NCBI GenBank assembly: GCA_003991915.1
Contig: RQTK01000029.1
Coordinates: 28,943 to 92,942 of the forward strand
Direction: 5' to 3'
DNA: 64,000 nucleotides
From: Elysia chlorotica
Taxonomy: Eukaryota > Mollusca > Gastropoda > Plakobranchidae
Shown here: piece after piece, positions 22,845 to 44,959 of the stretch
Numbering within the stretch: the stretch's first letter is position 1
How the letters are laid out: each line of letters opens with the position of its first letter
Made by a program: the position numbers and the translations under genes
Notes under the pieces: generated by a model
The model's input: the letters and a program-made list of their open reading frames with translations, nothing else
What the model was told of the DNA's origin: nothing
Database searches by the model: none

Positions 22845-22990
22845 GAAAGTTGATAAATAAGCTATTTTTCCCATCATGCCTCACACTTTTGTGCGGGTTG
22901 ATCAGCTCTTGTGCTAGCACCTTTTTATATTGATCTGCACACCTACTATTTAGGCTTGTGGAAAAGAGTTGAGCAACTCTAATAACCATG
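22845..22990. repeat. Partial duplicate of the MITE-internal segment
   Basis: GCTCTTGTGCTAGCACC followed by TTTATATTGATCTGCAC resembles GCTCTTGTGCTTGCACC...GGTATTGATTTGCAC at 22513-22552 inside the adjacent element. This suggests overlapping or nested copies of a second repeat. Confidence 0.4.
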
Positions 22991-25900
22991 AGGATATTAT
23001 GTTACATTCTAACTCAATTTCACTTGTTTTCATCAACATTTCTGTTTAAACAAAGACTTCCATAGGGAGAATGCAAAGTTGGTGCCATCCTTCGGAAATG
23101 TATAATATAAAAACACTGCAAAGAAAAAAGAAAGGCGAATGAGTGCTTTTAAAAGCATTATTCTTTGTTACTCAGGATACTTTTCTGTTGTGTGAAATGT
23201 AATTTTTTTTTTAAATGATGGTTCTCATTTGATGGATAGCACTTTTGTTGTTCTGTCTTAAAGTTATGGACAGTTGTATTTTCTGTGATGCTGCATCGGT
23301 CGCCAGATTTTCATGTACAGCCTAACCAAGTGTTACCCTGCTGATTGTTTTGCTCTGGTATGTTTTTGTGCACATCATTATTACTGAATTGGACAGTGGT
23401 CTCTATCAAACATCAGATTTTTTTTTCGGGGTGGGGGTGAATAGTGTTTATTGTGATGATATGGAGATTGTGTTGATACAAATGTTGTCTTTTAGGATAT
23501 TTTCCCTCCCCCTTGAGTCAATGAGTCAAAAGTGAGTGAGATGATGGCCAATGACTGACCTCAAATGGTTTAAGAAACAGAGTATGATCAACCTTCCCAT
23601 TTCATCCAAGTATGGTCCACACTATCCTACCGGTGCTACGTACATTGTGTAACCTCTTATTTACACATGTGTGACTATGCAAACAATGGTGCCTACATCA
23701 GCTTGACCACGACTGAGCACTTGGGGGCCACACTGCCAAAAAACTATAGTCAGCTTCTTGAGCACAGCGCAAGAAAGATTGATTGGACCCCTTTCTTTTT
23801 TTAGCACCCAGATAGATAAAAAATTCCCTCCCCTCTCAATAGCACTGCAGAGCGCTGCAGTTATGACTGTTATGTCTATCAAAAATGGATTTTTAAATGA
23901 TCGAATTTCCTAGATTCAGGCGATCACGATTCACAAGTCAAGACTAGTACTTTGAACTAGACCTGATACTAAATACTATTTTTTTAATCACCTAACAGTG
24001 TGAACCGTGATCTTATGGGATAAGTGTTCCTATGTTTGTACAAAAACAGCAATTTTTTACCACTCATAATCTTAGGCAGCTAGATGATAGGCAGAGATCA
24101 TTGTACATGTATTTCTTTTTTATTTTAAACCCAAGTTTAAAGAAAATTTAACCTGAACGAAACAAGCGCATATTGTGATAACTTGGGTGTCTTGTGTATA
24201 GAATGAAATTCTCCACTCATTGCCACTGTGCAGCTAACAAAATTCATTCAACTTTTTCTTTAAAGTTTCAGAAGCATTGTATGAATAATATCTGTAGAAT
24301 CCATGATATGTGATGTCATTCAGATGATTTGTAATGCTAATAATTACTAAAAAAAACAACCACCCAAAAAACAGCTTTTGGGGACGACCCAAATGCTAAA
24401 TTTATCCCAAGTTTACATACTGTAAATTCTTCAGCAACTAATTTTTGATAGATTCAATGTGCAATTTTACATAGCAATTTTATTGTATATTTCAGTAGGA
24501 TTAAAAAATAAGTGTTTGATAGCACTAGAACTTAGTAGAAGGTAGTAAAAGGTCATGTATGACTTTTATATATGCAACCATTGTTGTTTTTTTCAAAGAG
24601 TAGTATACTCTGAGGAATGTTTGTAAAAGTTAAGATGTTAAAAAAATTTAATGCACATCTAACTGTAAGATAACATTATATATGTAGATTGTATCTCAGT
24701 TCATGTAAGTTTTTTGTTCACTTTTATATCACCCATCAGTTCATCGTAAGTATCATCATAGTTGAAATAATCTTTTTCTTGCAAATTTCTATTGTCATTC
24801 ACAAAACCCATTGTTTCGAGAGGGGAACAAAATAAATTCACAATGGACATAGGCAAAACACTCTTAACAAAAATGAATTTGGCTAATGCTCCCCAAGTTC
24901 ATGCAATATAACTCTGAATATGAAACATTATATGTATACTGCAGCAGATTTGTATTTTTCCTATTTCATTGGATGTGTTTTCATAATCTTTTTGAATGAG
25001 TAGTGTACTAATTTGCACAAGGTACATCATGTACATGGAAATCTGGAATGAAATCTAATTCTTATTTTGTTTCATTGACTGTACGAGTTGTTGATACCTT
25101 CTTTTACCAGTTGATTACTATTCCTGTGATAAGCGATGTTTTTCAAACAGTGTGTTTGTGTGTTTATGTGTTGCCAGGCTACACATTAAGATATTAGTCT
25201 CTTTCGCAGTCCAGGTATAACCATTGAATAGGAAAGAATTGATTTTGTTTTTTAAATTGTAAACTTTTAGATTGTAAGATCTGCATACTTGGACGTGAAC
25301 GACAAGGTTATTGTTTTGTTTTGTTTTCTCCAGAAAAAAGAGCCAACTTCAAACCTATTATCTGCAAATTAATATGTGAATATAATTGCTTTTAAACTTT
25401 TACACCAAAAGAAATCCCTGAATAAAAAATACAACAACAAAAAATTGATTGTGGAACATACAATTATTTTCCTTTTTTTTGTTTGTTGGAAATGCAAACT
25501 GATAAAATTAAGTACTGTTCTTAAACAGTTGTATTCATATTAAGTTCACTATGATCAGGCTGTTTTCTTTAGTCATTGGGGAGAGTGTTTTCTGATCTGT
25601 TTGTAATGGCATGGCATAAATGCATAATTCCTTACCGCATTAAAATGGAACTTTGCTACATATTACGAAAGGTTTTTGTCATTGCAAATCACATCAGAAT
25701 AAAAACATACATATGTGCATTTGTACATCTAGTCTTATTTGGTCCACTCAGTAATATATGAAGGCTACATTTACACTCCTAAATATATCCTATGTTTTGT
25801 AAACAAAGATTGTTATTTAATATAAACTTTATCCACTTAGGTATGAAAAAAAAATATGTATGCCTACTATTATTTTCAAACTGCATATTACACTTATATG

Positions 25901-26631
25901 TAAGATACAACATGTAGTTGTGCATTATTTGATTTATTTTCTCTTTTACTGGTATAAATTAAAATCCTGAATTGCATGTCTAAAACTGAATATTTTTAAG
26001 CTGTTTTAGATTTGAATAACATTGTTCTGGAGCACATGGGTTAATGGAATAAAATGATTAGCAAAATCACTTGTAATGTTTCTTGCTGACTCAATTTTGT
26101 TATACAGAATTATTCACCTTACAACATACTGAAACACTATTTTGCATAGTTTTACCGCTCTTAGTCTGTAGTAGTCAAGACAAAATTAATGCTTTGCGGT
26201 AAAGAGCTTTGTCTAGAACAATTGTTTGTGAAAATGATGACTGTTGGTCCCAAAATACACAAGATAAAACAACATTACATAAATACTAACATTGTCCCAA
26301 TATTTTTCATTTTCTGCAAAATTATTGAAAAAAAAATTAAAGCTTTGTTATGGCAATCATAATCATACTATATACAAATTTAACGTAATCGGATATAAAG
26401 TTCATGTGAAAGTATATAAATTGTATCATTATGGGTTAGGATGAAATGTACATACATGTATAATTTACAGGTTCAAAATCAAAATGTGAGCAACACATGT
26501 TTTCATAGCATTCTGATAAATTAAATTCTGAACAATTCATCAATTGATCTGTCAACTCGGTTAAAAAAAAAAGATTTTATTGTAACCCGATCAATTAAAA
26601 AATCTAAAAAGCTGTGTAACTTAAGAAACAA

Positions 26632-26637
26632 TTTATT
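26632..26637 (-). promoter_or_regulatory. Candidate polyadenylation signal of the Tctex1 gene
   Basis: TTTATT on the plus strand (AATAAA on minus), about 310 bases after the stop codon at 26948. Confidence 0.4.
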
Positions 26638-26947
26638 GGGACATTTTTTTCCTAACAGTATATGTAGGCGAAAATATTAATTTTGCATTCAAGCTACAAT
26701 TGTCAGTTAAATATTTTACTTCAAACCTCAAATCGGCAAATAATTTAAACAAGTTCAAATCATGATACGCGGTTACACGTTTATATTAAAAAAAAAATTA
26801 CAAACTCTTAAGCAACATATAATGATAAAGAGCATGATCATCAGGAAAACAGTGCTCAAGTCGTTTTACACAATAAAATCTCAAATTATTGAATACACTT
26901 TTCACTTAATAAGTTCCTATAGTACAATCCTACTAGCTATGTAAAGC

Positions 26948-32341
<5,394 letters not shown>

Positions 32342-32754
32342 GGTCTAAGACCTTAGATTTTTCTGTCAATGTCAGTGATCACAATGCATAGAAAATAAGA
32401 GAGATAAGGAATTTTGTTTCAGACAAAGTCATGGGATATTTTAATGTACCAGTAGCACATTATTTAAGGATAGTAGAGGTTATAAAAAAAATTCAGTAAA
32501 ATTGAAGCATAAGTTTTTTTTAAGGAATGTGCACATTATTGATGAAAACAAAAATGTTTTATTCTGCGACAGACTTATGTACTTGGGATTTAGAAATATA
32601 GATATCTATTGCTGCCAGTATATTTATTATTTGTTCTTGGTGTACTCTTTGTTATCTTATGTATTACATTTTTGCAATCGTTGTTTAAGCAAAAAAACCC
32701 CAACAAAACAACCCCCCCCCAAAAAAAAACAACAAAACAAAAACAAAAAACAAC

Positions 32755-32761
32755 AACAAAC

Positions 32762-32815
<54 letters not shown>

Positions 32816-32838
32816 CGACGACGACAACAGCAACAAAA
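32755..32838. repeat. (CAA)n trinucleotide array
   Basis: About 70 bases of CAA ending in a few CGA and CAG units, preceded by an A/C-rich stretch. The poly-Asn, poly-Gln and poly-Cys frames here are repeat artefacts. Confidence 0.9.
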
Positions 32839-35800
32839 CAACCTATCTATTTATAGTACTGCAGTACCAGAAGTCAATTAACAATTAAATACCCGACCAA
32901 TCTAATAAAATCTAAAAACGCCCATTCTGTCAACTGCGAATACAAAAAAAAAAAATCATTTCATAATGTTCTAATTAATTTTACCACCGAATGTAAAACG
33001 TACAGCCTTCTCCTTTGATATAGTTATTTCCACATAACATCATGGTTTAAAAAAAGACCTTTAAATTAAGATGATAGAAAATTAATTATCTACCCAGACC
33101 TTGAAAACATAATTCATGATATTAATCATTCATAATATTTTTTTTTTCACCAACTAATCATCTATCATAACTTGTAATTGAACACGCTAAAAAGAAAAGG
33201 GTGGGGTCTAAATGTATGGTTAATTCCATCAGCAAGTATAATAATATAATAATAAGGGGGAAAATTAAAATGCTAATTTATAGATTTACAGTTACAGATA
33301 AAACATGTTAACCTTGCTTGCTGAACAATAATCACTATACGGTACAGATTTACTATGCAAGTTCAGCAAGGCCATGGCTGCATCCCCATATCTTTCATTT
33401 CAATTTTAAATTTTTTTTTCAACTTTCTTTCCCTAGTGTTGCCACTAAAATAGATTAACATAATCTGAGTTGTTAGTGTACAAACTTACCTTAGTTAGAG
33501 AAACAAACACCCTGGGGATACAATGATTATTATGCTTCTTTTTTTTTAATTAAAAAAAAATCTATAGGCAGGCGTTAAGCATAATGTTTATTAGTTAAGA
33601 GATCCCAAGTTGTATATTCCAGAACTCAGAACTGGAGCGAAAGTTCTGGCACAGACACGGCGTGCTATGGAAAAGTTGAGTTTGCTGGTAACGACTTATC
33701 AGCGAGCTACATGCCGCCTGGATTTTGCGCGGATACCGACCGCAGCCAATTATTTTCACCGCGCGTTTCTCACTATCTTTCCTGCTTTAACCAGCGAGAA
33801 GTCACAAGTCACGCCCAACCAACGTTCTACCCTTATCTCAAATTATTTGAGGTTGACAAGCGCAATGATACTGGATTAATGCTGTCCACCTTTTATTTGA
33901 TTGACTACAACGTTCAACGTATTGTTTCTTTATTGTTGTTGCTGTTGTTAACTCAGTTTCTAAAAAAAACAATGTCCGATCCAACTTTCACTCTCATTTT
34001 ATAGAGAGGTAAATAATTTGTATGCGCACAAAAATATTTGGAGGTGTTGGAAGACGCTATGAAGCTTAAGTACAGACTTTATTATGCATTGCCCCTATAG
34101 ATTAGGCGCAACAGAATCAATGGCATCAGCCAACCGTAAGTTACAGAGTATATGAAGAGGACCTCTGCTAGTTTTCCCTTTAGGAAATCTAACTAAAAAC
34201 GTGCAATGGACATCGCCAACTCTTTCCATCTTGTGAAGGCAGTGCCAATAAAAATGATTGGAGTCGAAAACCACTGGGGCCAAGTAGTAATGTACCGTCT
34301 ATGTGTTTGTTAAGAACATCATTGAAGCCAAGTTACGATGAATAATCTACAGTTCGGTTTACCAACCATGGAATACAAGTCGCTTTACATAATGAACATG
34401 GGTGTAGGTATAATACTAGAAATCAACCCAATAAGGCCAAGAAAAACTGATGTGGAAATAGTTCTACTTTTAAAAGAGTAATAGAATGCTGAAACATCTA
34501 AACAATTAGAACTGGTTACAGTGTTTACCTTTCGATTTTTTGGAAGAAAAAAAAAAAGTTGCAAATTGCATTTTTTTCAAGCCTCTTTTAACAAATGTAT
34601 AATTATATCATTTATAACTTTTACTCCTACATTTTTGGTATTATATATTTCGCTTTGTTGCACTCGCTTCCAACAGCACCGTTACTGTTTGAAATTATCG
34701 AACTTTTTCCTTGCGTTACTTAGGTCTTATGATAAAAAGGCTGCTAAAAATCATATAACTGCCTCGACAATTATTAAAAGCACAATAAATAGAAATTAGA
34801 CTTCCTTTTGAATTGATATCACCATTAGACCATATGATAATTATATTCGATACAATTCTGGTAAATAAGATATAGATAACGCGAATTGATACAAACGTTC
34901 ACACCTTTTCCCTTTTCTTCCTGAAGAACTTTTAATGTTTGCATTAGGCCTGTCATATAAAGCCTTTCTTTGATTTGTTCGCCATAATACACGTAGCCCC
35001 CCCCCCCCCCTCCCCCCTTTTCCAAAAGACAATTCCATTAAATTTCCAATTGGAATGATCCCTGTGCCATTTCAGACAGGCTCCGCCGCTATTTGTTTCG
35101 GCTTTGTTTCCATGGGGCATTCCCGCGATAGCCGTAACTCTGACTTTATCTTCAAAGCTCAAACCAAGTAAAACGTCGATAGCTCCTCGCGCCAACACTA
35201 TCAGCTCTCTTAGCGCTGAAGTCGGTCTACGAAACGACCAGTCACGCACAATCTCTCAAATACACACACGAAACAAGAAATAAATCAGCGTCAGCAACAG
35301 CTCTTCGAGTCAAAGAAAATAAATGTATGTAGAATCCAGTGGTAGTTAGTACATGCACAATCAGGAAATAGATTTAGACGCGCGTCTTACCATGACAGAT
35401 GTAGGCTTACTTTAATGTCATAGTCGGAAGTCTAATGCTTCCTCAATGTATTACTTTAGACTGTGAACAACATGTGTATTTTTATGACCTAACCTAATCT
35501 ACTGAGCAGATTCGGATTTAAAAAGGATATGGCATACCCAGATAATAGTTATTTCAAAAGATTGATTTTTTTTAAAAACAGAGACTCTCTCATAGTTTGC
35601 CTCTATTGTGTTCCCAATGAGTATCCTATATGGCGGTGGGCCTCAAAACTAACGTTTGACAATGAGCATGCCTATAATTATATCTATTTCAATAGACTGA
35701 TCAGAATAGCCTACTATTAGGGTCTATATTTCGTGTCGTAGGATTCAAGTTGCTCAGTGGGTTCGCTTTCTGGAATCAGGTGCCGCTGTCTCCTTATATG

Positions 35801-36164
35801 ACTCTCCATGAAACATTGAGGAAGTTAAACAAAAAATGTTTTACCTTTTATAACATGTCTGCGCATTTTGTTTACTTTGTTGCGATCAAGTATAAAAAAG
35901 AAGAGGGACAGCATGTACTCTTATGTTTAACACAATGAGCAAACAAATAATTTATGACTTCAATAAATCACGCAGGAAACTGTCAAACTGTGCGTGTCAA
36001 ATAGCCTTTATTAAGTCATTCAAGTTATTTTCTTTTCAAAGAATTTTACCTCTGAGAAAAATACAATTTATTAATTTGTTTATTGAATTTTCGTATTAGA
36101 TACTTATACCCAGCGCGCTCTAATCCATCTCTTATCTGTTTATCAGGGATAGGTAAACATCCAA

Positions 36165-36167
<3 letters not shown>

Positions 36168-36211
<44 letters not shown>

Positions 36212-36240
36212 TGAGAGAGAGGGGGAGATAGAGAGAGAGG
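36168..36240. repeat. (GA)n microsatellite
   Basis: About 40 bases of GA dinucleotide, then a degraded GA-rich continuation. A (CA)n tract follows at 36371-36390 and a short (TA)n at 36518-36530. Confidence 0.9.
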
Positions 36241-36654
36241 CTTCTCACCCTTAACAAACATGACAAAAAATTTCAATTTTACAATGTTCAAGAAAAAGAT
36301 AACAAAATGGTAACATCACTTTCGATTTGCTCTCTCAGTCCATTCACCCAATTTATGAAGATTTTGAGTAACACACACACACACACACATACATATATAA
36401 TTTTATGACATTAGGCCAATATTCAAAAAGCACAATAAACCAAACAAAAAACAAACACAATATTAAAAAGCTTATCTGAACTGAAGGATTTTGTTGATTA
36501 TTATTTTCTTATTGATATATATATATATAGTTTTGATTTTGTAAAGATAAGCTTTTTACAATTAATTATACCTTCTCTCTCTGTCCCTCCTCACTACCCC
36601 CTCTCTCTCTCCACCTAAGCCGTTTGATATGAAAAGGAGTGGGTTTGTTTCTTG

Positions 36655-36890
36655 ACGCCCAGCACCTGGAGTATGGTTATATCGTGGACGGGTCTGATAA
36701 TTGTAGCTCTAGCCACACAGGGACAGCGCGAGGATACCATAACAACTGTCTCAGCCGGTCACATTTTAGGCTACTGACAAGGACCCAACAAATAAAGTAT
36801 TAAGACACATTTGACCGATAGGGTATCGAACCGAATACCTCTCGATCGGGAGATCAACGCTCTACAACTTACGTCAGTTTGCCTCCCGAT
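36655..36890 (-). repeat. tRNA-like SINE segment (minus strand)
   Basis: On the minus strand GTTGTAGAGCGTTGATC is followed by a B-box match GGTTCGATACC (36826-36836). The remainder, toward 36655, contains GTGACCGGCTGAGACAG and TGTCCCTGTGTGGCTAGAGC, blocks reminiscent of the SINE body (GCTGAGACAG, TGTGTGGCAG). No functional tRNA fold. Confidence 0.5.
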
Positions 36891-37238
36891 TTGGAAAATG
36901 AATACGCCTAAATTGACGTGACCTTTAGATTAGGCCATAAGTATGAATGGCGTTTTTCTACTTTCTAAACCAAAATCTAAGGAAAAAGCATTTTAGCTCA
37001 GGTACGTCCTTTTTACAAGGCAACAGAGAAAGCTAACATTTTTTTTCCTTTTGATTCTGCGACGAAAACGATCTACAACCCCAACACCGCGTTCATTATA
37101 CAAAATATAAACGATTGACTTTGATGTGGTATATAAAGTAAAATAATACTGATACTGGGCGGCCAACAAAATTAATGAAAACGAATAATGAAAACACCGA
37201 GGAATCGAAAGTAAAAGTAACAAGTTCTCTGAATCGGG

Positions 37239-37613
37239 CAAATGGACTGGCTTCTAAAGCTTAGTGGCTGCGGGCTTGTAGCGATCCACCTCCAAGGCTC
37301 CAACGCAGTTATCGCTATTTCTTTACTCTTCGAAAACAATAGATCTAGATTCGATCATTAAAAAAAATTGTTAGGAAAGTGAACAATAATAGTAACAGTA
37401 GTAAACATGATGACTGTATATAATAATTTGGCCCCTAAACTCTGGTCTCTGGGGATTTTTAAAATTGAATTTGGCCCGAAGCTGAAAATTTATCTGGCAA
37501 CCCTGTCAAATAGACTGGCTTAGCTTAGTGTCTGCGGGCTAGTAGCGATCCACCTCCAAGTCTCCAACACAGTTATCACTATTTCTTTACTCTTCGAAAA
37601 CAAATCAATAGAT
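37239..37613. repeat. 100-bp direct duplication upstream of regucalcin
   Basis: 37239-37345 and 37507-37613 share GACTGGCTT, CTTAGTG.CTGCGGGCT, GTAGCGATCCACCTCCAAG, CTATTTCTTTACTCTTCGAA and AATAGAT, at roughly 90 percent identity by eye. The copies are 268 bases apart, so this is an imperfect duplication with unrelated sequence between. Confidence 0.8.
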
Positions 37614-37826
37614 AATCTAGCTCAGTTAATTGTATATAACTTTTGGAAAATTTTATCTAATTCGAAGCAATCATTACAAACTTACATCAGAATTTGACAA
37701 GGTTTTCTTGCGTGTATGATTCTTTTCACTGCTTCTTTTTGACTGATATGACAATAATTATTATATAAAAGCATTATTGTTTTTTTTTATCTGCACGTAT
37801 ATTTTTGTATTGATCATACAGGGAAC

Positions 37827-41643
<3,817 letters not shown>

Positions 41644-41941
41644 ATGAGGATTAAACAAGGCTTATAGTATTTTCACGAAAGTACTTTTCAACAGCAATTT
41701 TACTTAAAAGTAAATTCTCAGTCACATAAGACCATCAATAACTTAGAAATTGGATTCAAAAGAAGATTCTGACTAGTCATTGCCGCTGTTTTGTTAAGTC
41801 ACATCTGGTGTTATATGGAGGACATGCAAAATAGTGTGTTTTTTTTAGAGGGGGCAGGTGTGGTTGCCCTTTCAATTCTTTTTGGGACACCAAACCTATA
41901 AGACTTGATTTTGAAACGCAGAGGTTGAATGTTCCATGTTC

Positions 41942-41947
41942 AATAAA
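41942..41947 (+). promoter_or_regulatory. Candidate regucalcin polyadenylation signal
   Basis: AATAAA about 300 bases after the stop codon. Confidence 0.45.
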
Positions 41948-42496
41948 GATAGAACAAACAAAAAAAAAGAACAGAGAAAGAAGTTGGGACAATTTTTGAC
42001 CCCTCACAATTACTGTGATTGTAATTCAGATTATAAAATAACTACGGATGCTTTACAGATGTACAAATAAGATTTCACTGAGTTCCGCTACTTAGAACTA
42101 ATAGAAGACATGAGTTTTGCTCTTCAACTGCAGAAACACTTCACAGTGCTAATTTGTTGTAAATATTTTCCATTTTGTGCATCACATGACATATTTCAAT
42201 GATTAAACTTTTGCACTGTTTAGCATTACCTATTGCAGGGGTATTGCCATATAAACTATCTAAAAGCTAAAGCAAAGCTAATGACTTCTATCTAAGTTAC
42301 ATTACTTCCCTATACATTCTTTTTGATAGTGTTATTAATTTGTCCTATTGAAAAAAAAATATACACAATTGTCGCTGTATATTAAATATAAAATTATTAC
42401 ATGTATCTTTCTGGGTAACCATGAAGACAAACAAAATTTGTCATTTTAAAGTCACCGTCTGAGACAGCAGCACCTATATCCCAGTGCTACTTCTGT

Positions 42497-42740
42497 GGGG
42501 CGACTGGCTCAAGTGCTGGAGCTTTGGTCTCCGTTTGAAACCCATGATCTGTAAAAAAATTATGTCCTAAATTTTGATCCCTTATTTGTTGGGTTAGTGT
42601 CATTATAATGTGAGCTGCTGAGACAGGAGTCCAGGTCTCCCCGCACTGTCTCATGTGTGGGAGGACATAAAATTTTCAGAGGACAGTCTTGGGACCCTAT
42701 ATAGAACTGACAATTGATGTTAAACAACAAACTCAACTCA
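42497..42740 (+). repeat. tRNA-derived SINE, most complete copy
   Basis: Head GCGACTGGCTCAAGTGCTGGAGC (A-box region) and a weak B box (GTTTGAAACCC). Body GGGTTAGTGTCATTATAATG, GCTGAGACAGGAGTCCAGG, TCTCATGTGTGGGAGGACAT, CTTGGGACCCTATATAGAAC and AACAACAAACTCAACTCA tail. It defines block order for the shorter copies at 28420, 29066 and 31925. Confidence 0.7.
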
Positions 42741-44012
42741 TCCTGTACTGTCTCTGTGTGGCACCATATCTAATTGTAAGAGTCTAGATGTTAGTGTTGA
42801 GTTCATTCAACAATACATGTATAGCCTAGTTGTTTACATACATGGGAAGTTAAGATACCAACCAACCAATCAATCAACCAGGAGACATTTGTCTCTCTAA
42901 AACAGAGGACTGAATGTAGCTACATGAAAAAACTGATCAGAGCTGTAATGACTGTCTTGTCATCTCTTCCTTTTTTTTTTGTTGAAACGTGATTACATTT
43001 ATAATTAATGGGAAGCATGAATAATTAATTTTTGTAAATGTGTGATTTTAAGCTAAAATGCACAGACTTGCTTATTGCTTCATTGTTTGTTTTACTTATC
43101 TTTCATGCTCCCTTATCAAGTAATTTACTTTAGTTCCGTTTCTATTTTAAGTTAGAAATATTTCTTTTTGTCAATTCAAAAGCAAAGCAATTTCATTGAG
43201 CTTCTTCCACTATTATTCAGGTTCTGTTGCTTTTGATCACTAAAGAGGTTTAGAATAATAATAGGAAAAACTTTGTGTAATATAAAAATTATGTATTCCT
43301 ATTCCTGTACTAATGTTACTGTTAGATATCACAAACTTTTATCACACAATATTATTTTCAAATATGCATTAGTTAAGATGTTACAACCATTGGTTTTCTG
43401 TACGTTTAACTCACTATGTAATTTATGATCAAGAATACATGTACGTTGAGAAAAAAAATTCTAACCTGGTTAAAGTTTTAGACACTTAAAAATCGAATGG
43501 CATAATTTGAAAATGGTGAATGAAAAATAAAAATCAAGACAAGTCTTAATTATTCAAAGCAAGACATGATTCATTTTATTTGACACATCAACACTAGTGA
43601 TACACAGTGAATATTACATGTAATAACATAAAGAGCATGAGCTAAAGTAAAGATGTCAAGACAGGAAACTTAACTGTAGCTAAGTAAGATTATACATCCA
43701 TAGCACCCATGTTATTTTAAGGACATTTCTGGTTCAGATGAATAATTCCATTAGGGGGGAAACAAGGTCAACTAACTGTTACATCCTTCACGAAACAAAA
43801 CTTTAAAGTTACAAGATAGGTACAAATGCAAATCAGCTGTGCACTCATAAAGTATGTATTTGTTTCAGAGTGTTTTCACAACAACAAAAAAGAAATTGTC
43901 ATATATATAAATAATATATCCATCATATTAGGAATATTCTTTTCCCTTGAAATCGTAATATCCTTACAAGCAGATGATACCCACAACAAACATTACATGT
44001 ACCTATTTAACT

Positions 44013-44136
44013 TGTACATTTTGTGTTTGTATGAGGGAACACATGTACATTTTGTGTTTGTATGAGGGAACACATGTACATTTTGTGTTTGTATGAGGGA
44101 ACACATGTACATTTTGTGTTTGTGTGAGGGAAGGCA
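44013..44136. repeat. 31-bp tandem repeat, four copies
   Basis: Units start at 44013, 44044, 44075 and 44106 and read TGTACATTTTGTGTTTGTAT then GAGGGAACACA. The first three are identical and the last differs by a few bases. There are no spacers, so it is a minisatellite, not CRISPR-like. Confidence 0.92.
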
Positions 44137-44366
44137 AATACTTTGCTAAGAGAGAAGAATGAATTGGAGCAGGTGTTCGAAGTCACTGAAAAAGATGTCG
44201 CATGTTCAAGAGTCATAAAAAACATTAGACCTAATTGAAAATCTGATAAAATGCAATACATGCATATCTTTAGCAAAAAAACAACTCAAGTTCTTTTAAA
44301 TTTCTGATACGATTGTCTTTGTTTATGTTTTTTTTTTTTAATATTTACCAAAATTTGTTTCATTAA

Positions 44367-44959
44367 TGTCTGATGTCTGATGTTATATTCAACGTGTGTC
44401 TTAAAAAACAAGTAACATCAGACACTCAATTTAAAAAAATAAAAAAGGTGCAATAATTTGTATGAATCGAAATTTGTTTTCAGATTAGGCTTGAAAACAT
44501 TTACGTATACATATTTTAAAAATGAGGTGATTTTCATATTGTTTTTGTAATTGTGTTTTAAACTAAAGTGTCTGATGTGATGTTGGGGGTGGATCGCATC
44601 AGACACTTATTTTTTTAATTATCTACTTTATATCTAGAGTATCTATTTGGGTTGTAATTCAGTTTAAAATGATAATTATTACTGTCAAACCTTTGTTAGA
44701 AGTTTATGACAGTTGTGTTTAGGTTTGTAGGAAAAAGAAAAAAAAAATCTTTTAGAAAAATGTCTGATGTGACATGTCACACTATACTTTTGTGAAAATG
44801 TAGTAACAAATTATGATTTTGGCTTTAAAATTTTCTGTGGTAGGCCTACGTAAAGCAACAACAGCTAGATAAAAATTAAAATTATGTGAATTGTTTTATA
44901 TATAGATTTATACCAATTAAAAAGATTTTTGGCAATTAACATATGTGACACATCAGACA
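44367..44959. repeat. Cluster of inverted TGTCTGATG / CATCAGACA sites
   Basis: TGTCTGATG occurs at 44367, 44374, 44569 and 44761, and its complement CATCAGACA at 44416, 44597 and 44951. The pair at 44567-44607 extends to a 12-base arm (AAGTGTCTGATG / CATCAGACACTT) and can form a hairpin. The intervening sequence is AT-rich and non-coding. Confidence 0.75.

Larger units (their letters stand above)
19865..26947. other. Seven-kb gene-poor AT-rich region
   Basis: No coding exon was found on either strand. The first part is likely 3' untranslated sequence of the gene ending at 19864 (AATAAA hexamers near 20089, 20413 and 20574). It contains a nested inverted-repeat element at 22390-22990. The rest shows only homopolymer and AT-rich stretches. 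Confidence 0.6.
32342..37826. other. Intergenic region Tctex1 gene / regucalcin
   Basis: No reliable coding exon is visible. It contains a (CAA)n array, a C run (35000-35013), (GA)n and (CA)n microsatellites, a minus-strand SINE-like segment and a 100-bp duplication. The promoters of both divergent genes presumably lie here; a CAGCCAATTATT CCAAT-type box is at about 33743, but its use is unknown. Confidence 0.55.

Noticed and set aside
32502-32888. Poly-Asn, poly-Gln and poly-Cys frames
   Set aside because: Product of the (CAA)n array; no homology or splice context.
33610-34283. Overlapping frames of 62-97 residues near 33.6-34.3 kb
   Set aside because: No domain resemblance, mutually overlapping, and no convincing splice sites.
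34953-35249. Minus-strand 98-residue frame
   Set aside because: Overlaps a C/G run, resembles no family, and lies in intergenic DNA with no splice partners.
44013-44136. CRISPR-like array
   Set aside because: Head-to-tail identical 31-bp units without variable spacers, in a eukaryotic genome; a minisatellite.
44007-44276. Minus-strand 89-residue cysteine-containing repeat frame
   Set aside because: It is the translation of the 31-bp minisatellite.
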